A DNA stretch of 25,096 bases from Alistipes sp. GTDB lineage: Bacteria > Bacteroidota > Bacteroidia > Bacteroidales > Rikenellaceae. The notes beneath the pieces are model-generated. The model ran no database searches, was not told where the DNA came from, and saw only the letters and a list, made by a program, of their open reading frames with translations. Location: contig JAHHQL010000024.1 in NCBI GenBank assembly GCA_020026415.1, forward strand, positions 1-25,096, read 5' to 3'. Below are positions 23,021 through 25,096 of this stretch, piece by piece. The translations under genes and the position numbers were made by a program. The first letter of the stretch is position 1; every line of letters starts with the position of its first letter.

Positions 23021-23938
23021 ATGAAAAAACTGATGCTTGTTTTTGCCGCGTTGGTATGCGGTATTTTTTCGGTGACGGCGCAGGATCTGATCGTCAAGAT
23101 CGATGCCACCGAAATCAAATCGAAGGTGCTGGAAATTGCGCCCGATGTGGTGAAATACAAAAAATTCTCGAACCTCGAAGGTCCGACTTACATCCTGCCC
23201 GTCAGCGAGATCGACCACATCCTTTTTGCCAACGGCGAGAAGGAGCAGTTCCGAAAGACAACGCCCGAAAAACCGATCCTCGCGATTTGTCCTTCAAAAC
23301 CTTCCGAACCCGTGAAACCCGCCGAGGAAAAGGTCGCTCCGACACCCGCTCCGAAGGAGGAAATCCCAGAAGGTTATGTCCGCAAACGCTTTGAAGTGGG
23401 CGAATTTTACGATCGCGGGGGAGTGCGCGGTGTGATCTGTTCGGTGACGGAAGACGGACAGCACGGACTGGTCGTTTCGTTGCAGGAAACAACCCTTGCA
23501 TGGTGCAACAAAAACATACCCGCAACGCTGAAGAAAATCGGTCTGGACGACAAACACGACGGCGAAAAGAACCTTGAAAAACTGAAAACGTATATCGCTG
23601 CGCAAAAAATTGATATTCATAACTTTGCGCCCTTTGCATGGTGCGGAAAATTGGGTGACGGATGGTACCTTCCTTCGATCAACGAACTTTTGACGATTGC
23701 CGTGAATTTCAATGGCGGAAACCGTGCAGTTTTCAATCGTGAAGCGCGTAGTAAATTCAACGATACGTTGCGTGCGCACGGCGGTGCGAAGTTGGATCGG
23801 TTGATGTATTATTTTACCTCGACCGAGAGCGAGGAAGCCCGCGAAGTGCTGACGAGCCACATGGCACCCGAACCGCCCTATATCGTTCCCGTGAACAAAA
23901 CCCAGAAGTGGCTGGTGCGTGCCGTGCATAAGTTTTAA
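23021..23938 (+). CDS. Exported protein with C-terminal DUF1566/Lcl-type domain
   Basis: This 305-residue protein is of unknown function. I start it at MKKLMLVFAALVCGIFSVTAQ, a clear signal peptide with cleavage around residue 20. The in-frame extension to 22853 is non-signal-like and precedes the predicted promoter. Residues about 22-75 (DLIVKIDATEIKSKVLEIAPDVVKYKKFSNLEGPTYILPVSEIDHILFANGEKE) match a small beta-rich module frequent in exported Bacteroidetes proteins. A Pro/Lys/Glu-rich linker spans about 80-120. The C-terminal domain (about 130-305) has the Lcl/DUF1566 pattern: VICSVTEDGQHGLVVSLQ, GDGWYLPSINELLTI, YFTSTES and WLVRAVHKF. It is monocistronic, with a bidirectional terminator after it. 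Confidence 0.8.
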   Translation: MKKLMLVFAALVCGIFSVTAQDLIVKIDATEIKSKVLEIAPDVVKYKKFSNLEGPTYILPVSEIDHILFANGEKEQFRKTTPEKPILAICPSKPSEPVKPAEEKVAPTPAPKEEIPEGYVRKRFEVGEFYDRGGVRGVICSVTEDGQHGLVVSLQETTLAWCNKNIPATLKKIGLDDKHDGEKNLEKLKTYIAAQKIDIHNFAPFAWCGKLGDGWYLPSINELLTIAVNFNGGNRAVFNREARSKFNDTLRAHGGAKLDRLMYYFTSTESEEAREVLTSHMAPEPPYIVPVNKTQKWLVRAVHKF

Positions 23939-23956
23939 GGCGGACGCAATTGCATA

Positions 23957-23990
23957 AAAAAGGATCTTCCCTTATGGGAAGATCCTTTTT
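23957..23990. terminator. Bidirectional terminator between convergent genes
   Basis: A perfect 15-bp inverted repeat (23957-23971 with 23976-23990) encloses a TTAT loop. Each arm carries an A-run or T-run at its outer end, so it works as a Rho-independent terminator on both strands. It lies 18 bp after one stop codon and 10 bp before the end of the convergent gene. Confidence 0.95.
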
Positions 23991-24000
23991 GTTTTTGAGT

Positions 24001-24723
24001 CTATTCCATCGGACGGATGCGGATTTCGGTCAGAGTGCTTACTTCGCGTTTTAAGCGTTCGAGGTCGGTTTTCTCCTCGACTTCGCCGTAGTGATAGGGA
24101 TAGAAAATCTTCGGGTGCAGATGACGGATCGCCTCTACGACCTGATCCACGGTCATCGTATAGGGTTGATTGACAGGCAGGAATGCAATGTCAATGTCGT
24201 GCAGCGAGTACATCTCCTCGGTTGGTTCGGAATCGCCCGAAATGTAGATGCGCGTACCGCCGATCGTCAGCACATAACCGCAATCTTCGCGCGTCTTCGG
24301 GTGAAATTGCGTGTGACCTTCGGAGGTGTTGTAGGCGGCAACGGCCTCAATCTTGAGGTAGGGACGCGGCGAGAACTCTTCTCCGGGGTGCATGATGTGT
24401 GCCGTGACGGCCGATTCGCCCGTCGTGTGGTCACAGACAAGGGTGGTCTCGGTTGTTTGCACTTTTTTGATTGCTTCCAAATCGAAGTGATCAAAGTGCG
24501 AATGGGTCACCAGAATGACATCAGCCTTGGGAAAATGCACATAGTCGGCATATTCGCTCACGGGATCAATGTAAATATGATGTGTTCCGTCGAAAGTGAT
24601 GGCCAGCGAGGCATGCTTGATGAAGGTTATTTCGAGCGTCTTGCCGTCGCGGGTTGTCAGTTTGTCGGAGGGGAAAGAGTGTTCTTGCGTGTTGATCTTT
24701 CCGAAAATTGAATATAGTGACAT
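24001..24723 (-). CDS. Metallo-beta-lactamase-fold hydrolase (UlaG/UPF0173-like)
   Basis: This 240-residue cytoplasmic protein has no signal peptide. Metal-binding residues are present: THSHFDH (73-79, the HxHxDH motif), further His residues in HIMHPGEE (109-116) and EGHTQFHPK (135-143), Asp164 in ISGDSEPTEEM and His211 in YPYHYGE. The pattern YNTSEGHTQFHPKTREDCGYVL resembles the small MBL hydrolases grouped with UlaG-like lactonases and UPF0173. The substrate is unknown. I use the ATG at 24723 because a good promoter (24753-24783) sits just upstream. The longer frame to 24861 would read through that promoter and gives an unlikely Tyr/Arg-rich extension. Confidence 0.86.
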   Translation of the reverse strand: MSLYSIFGKINTQEHSFPSDKLTTRDGKTLEITFIKHASLAITFDGTHHIYIDPVSEYADYVHFPKADVILVTHSHFDHFDLEAIKKVQTTETTLVCDHTTGESAVTAHIMHPGEEFSPRPYLKIEAVAAYNTSEGHTQFHPKTREDCGYVLTIGGTRIYISGDSEPTEEMYSLHDIDIAFLPVNQPYTMTVDQVVEAIRHLHPKIFYPYHYGEVEEKTDLERLKREVSTLTEIRIRPME

Positions 24724-24752
24724 ATCGTGTGTGTTAAGTGGGGTTTTCAGGT

Positions 24753-24783
24753 TAAAGATAGGATTTTTTGTGCGGTTTTCAAA
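24753..24783 (-). promoter_or_regulatory. Promoter of the MBL-fold hydrolase gene
   Basis: On the minus strand TTTG (24783-24780) is followed after 19 bp by TATCTTTA (24760-24753), a 7-of-8 match to the -7 consensus. Transcription would start near 24746, leaving a leader of about 23 nt. Confidence 0.68.
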
Positions 24784-24965
24784 GTCTCTTCCGGTAATTC
24801 TTCTTGAATATACGTATATATACCTATATATATTATAAGGCGAAACGTATCCCCGTCGCAATACCCGTCTGGAGTACTCTGAAAATAGTTGTTTTTTGTA
24901 AGATGGTGACTGATAATGCGATACAGAAAGTCGCTTAAAATATTTTAAAAATAGTTGTTAAAAAA

Positions 24966-24998
24966 TTTGGAAATATGGAGAAATAAGCGTTATCTTTG
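24966..24998 (+). promoter_or_regulatory. Strong promoter reading out of the right edge, likely for a stable RNA operon
   Basis: TTTG at 24966-24969 is followed after 21 bp by TATCTTTG at 24991-24998, continuing GCACCC like the tRNA-Phe promoter at the left edge. An A/T-rich UP-element-like stretch precedes it. Just after the predicted start, CAAGAG (25008-25013) and CTCTTG (25022-25027) can form a hairpin. A second TTTG at 25085-25088, in a similar TTTGGAGAT context, may be the -33 of a tandem promoter cut by the window end. No start codon follows within the remaining 98 bp, which fits an rRNA or tRNA operon. The target is inference. Confidence 0.65.
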
Positions 24999-25096
24999 CA
25001 CCCGCAACAAGAGAAAAACACCTCTTGAAGCGGATAAAAAACGGTTCTTACGAAGTTTCGACTGAAAAAAATCTTACCGAAAGATTTGGAGATTAC

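Noticed and set aside
24808..24838. AT-rich near-palindrome (ATATACGTATATATA and flanks) as an operator or origin
   Set aside because: It is simple TA-repeat sequence and no iteron or box pattern supports a specific role.
24724..24861. N-terminal 46-codon extension of the MBL-fold gene
   Set aside because: It contains the predicted promoter, is Tyr/Arg-rich, and precedes a start (24723) giving the usual family length.

Overview
The window looks like a chromosomal segment of a gut-type member of the Bacteroidales, plausibly Alistipes-like (Rikenellaceae). The genus is inference; the order is better supported. The sequence shows a SusC/SusD pair and several secreted lipoproteins. It shows promoters of the Bacteroidetes form (TTTG, 19-21 bp, TANNTTTG) and AT-rich translation starts without a Shine-Dalgarno. 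It also carries the ftsY-rimO-zapA-rny neighbourhood.

Layout: (1) 1-127: the 5' part of a tRNA-Phe(GAA) on the minus strand, with a textbook promoter. (2) 128-900: non-coding and purine-rich on the plus strand. (3) 902-5769: promoter, susC-like and susD-like genes, then a strong terminator; no glycoside hydrolase or regulator is present. (4) 5770-6670: another long non-coding, G/A-rich spacer. (5) 6671-17150: a promoter, a structured leader of about 290 nt, and five plus-strand genes for exported proteins, closed by tandem terminators. The genes encode a large modular lipoprotein (BACON-like domain, three tandem beta-sandwich repeats, OB-fold), a NUC-type DNA/RNA endonuclease lipoprotein, an exported endonuclease/exonuclease/phosphatase (EEP) protein, a TonB-dependent receptor and an OB-fold (DUF5689-like) lipoprotein. 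I read this as a candidate system that captures and degrades extracellular nucleic acid and imports the products.

(6) 17151-17639: a spacer with two tandem 155/156-bp units. Each unit holds a copy of the last 19 codons plus stop of the neighbouring rny gene, joined to a terminator hairpin. All base differences from the real gene end are synonymous. (7) 17640-22733, minus strand: ftsY, rimO, a small coiled-coil gene, zapA, a probable 6S RNA and rny. (8) 23021-23938: an exported protein with a DUF1566/Lcl-type C-terminal domain, converging through a perfect bidirectional terminator on (9) 24001-24723, a metallo-beta-lactamase-fold hydrolase. (10) 24966-25096: a strong promoter, and possibly the start of a second one, whose style suggests a stable-RNA (perhaps rRNA) operon beyond the right edge.

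The two most interesting items are the nested rny 3'-end cassettes and the putative nucleic-acid utilisation operon.
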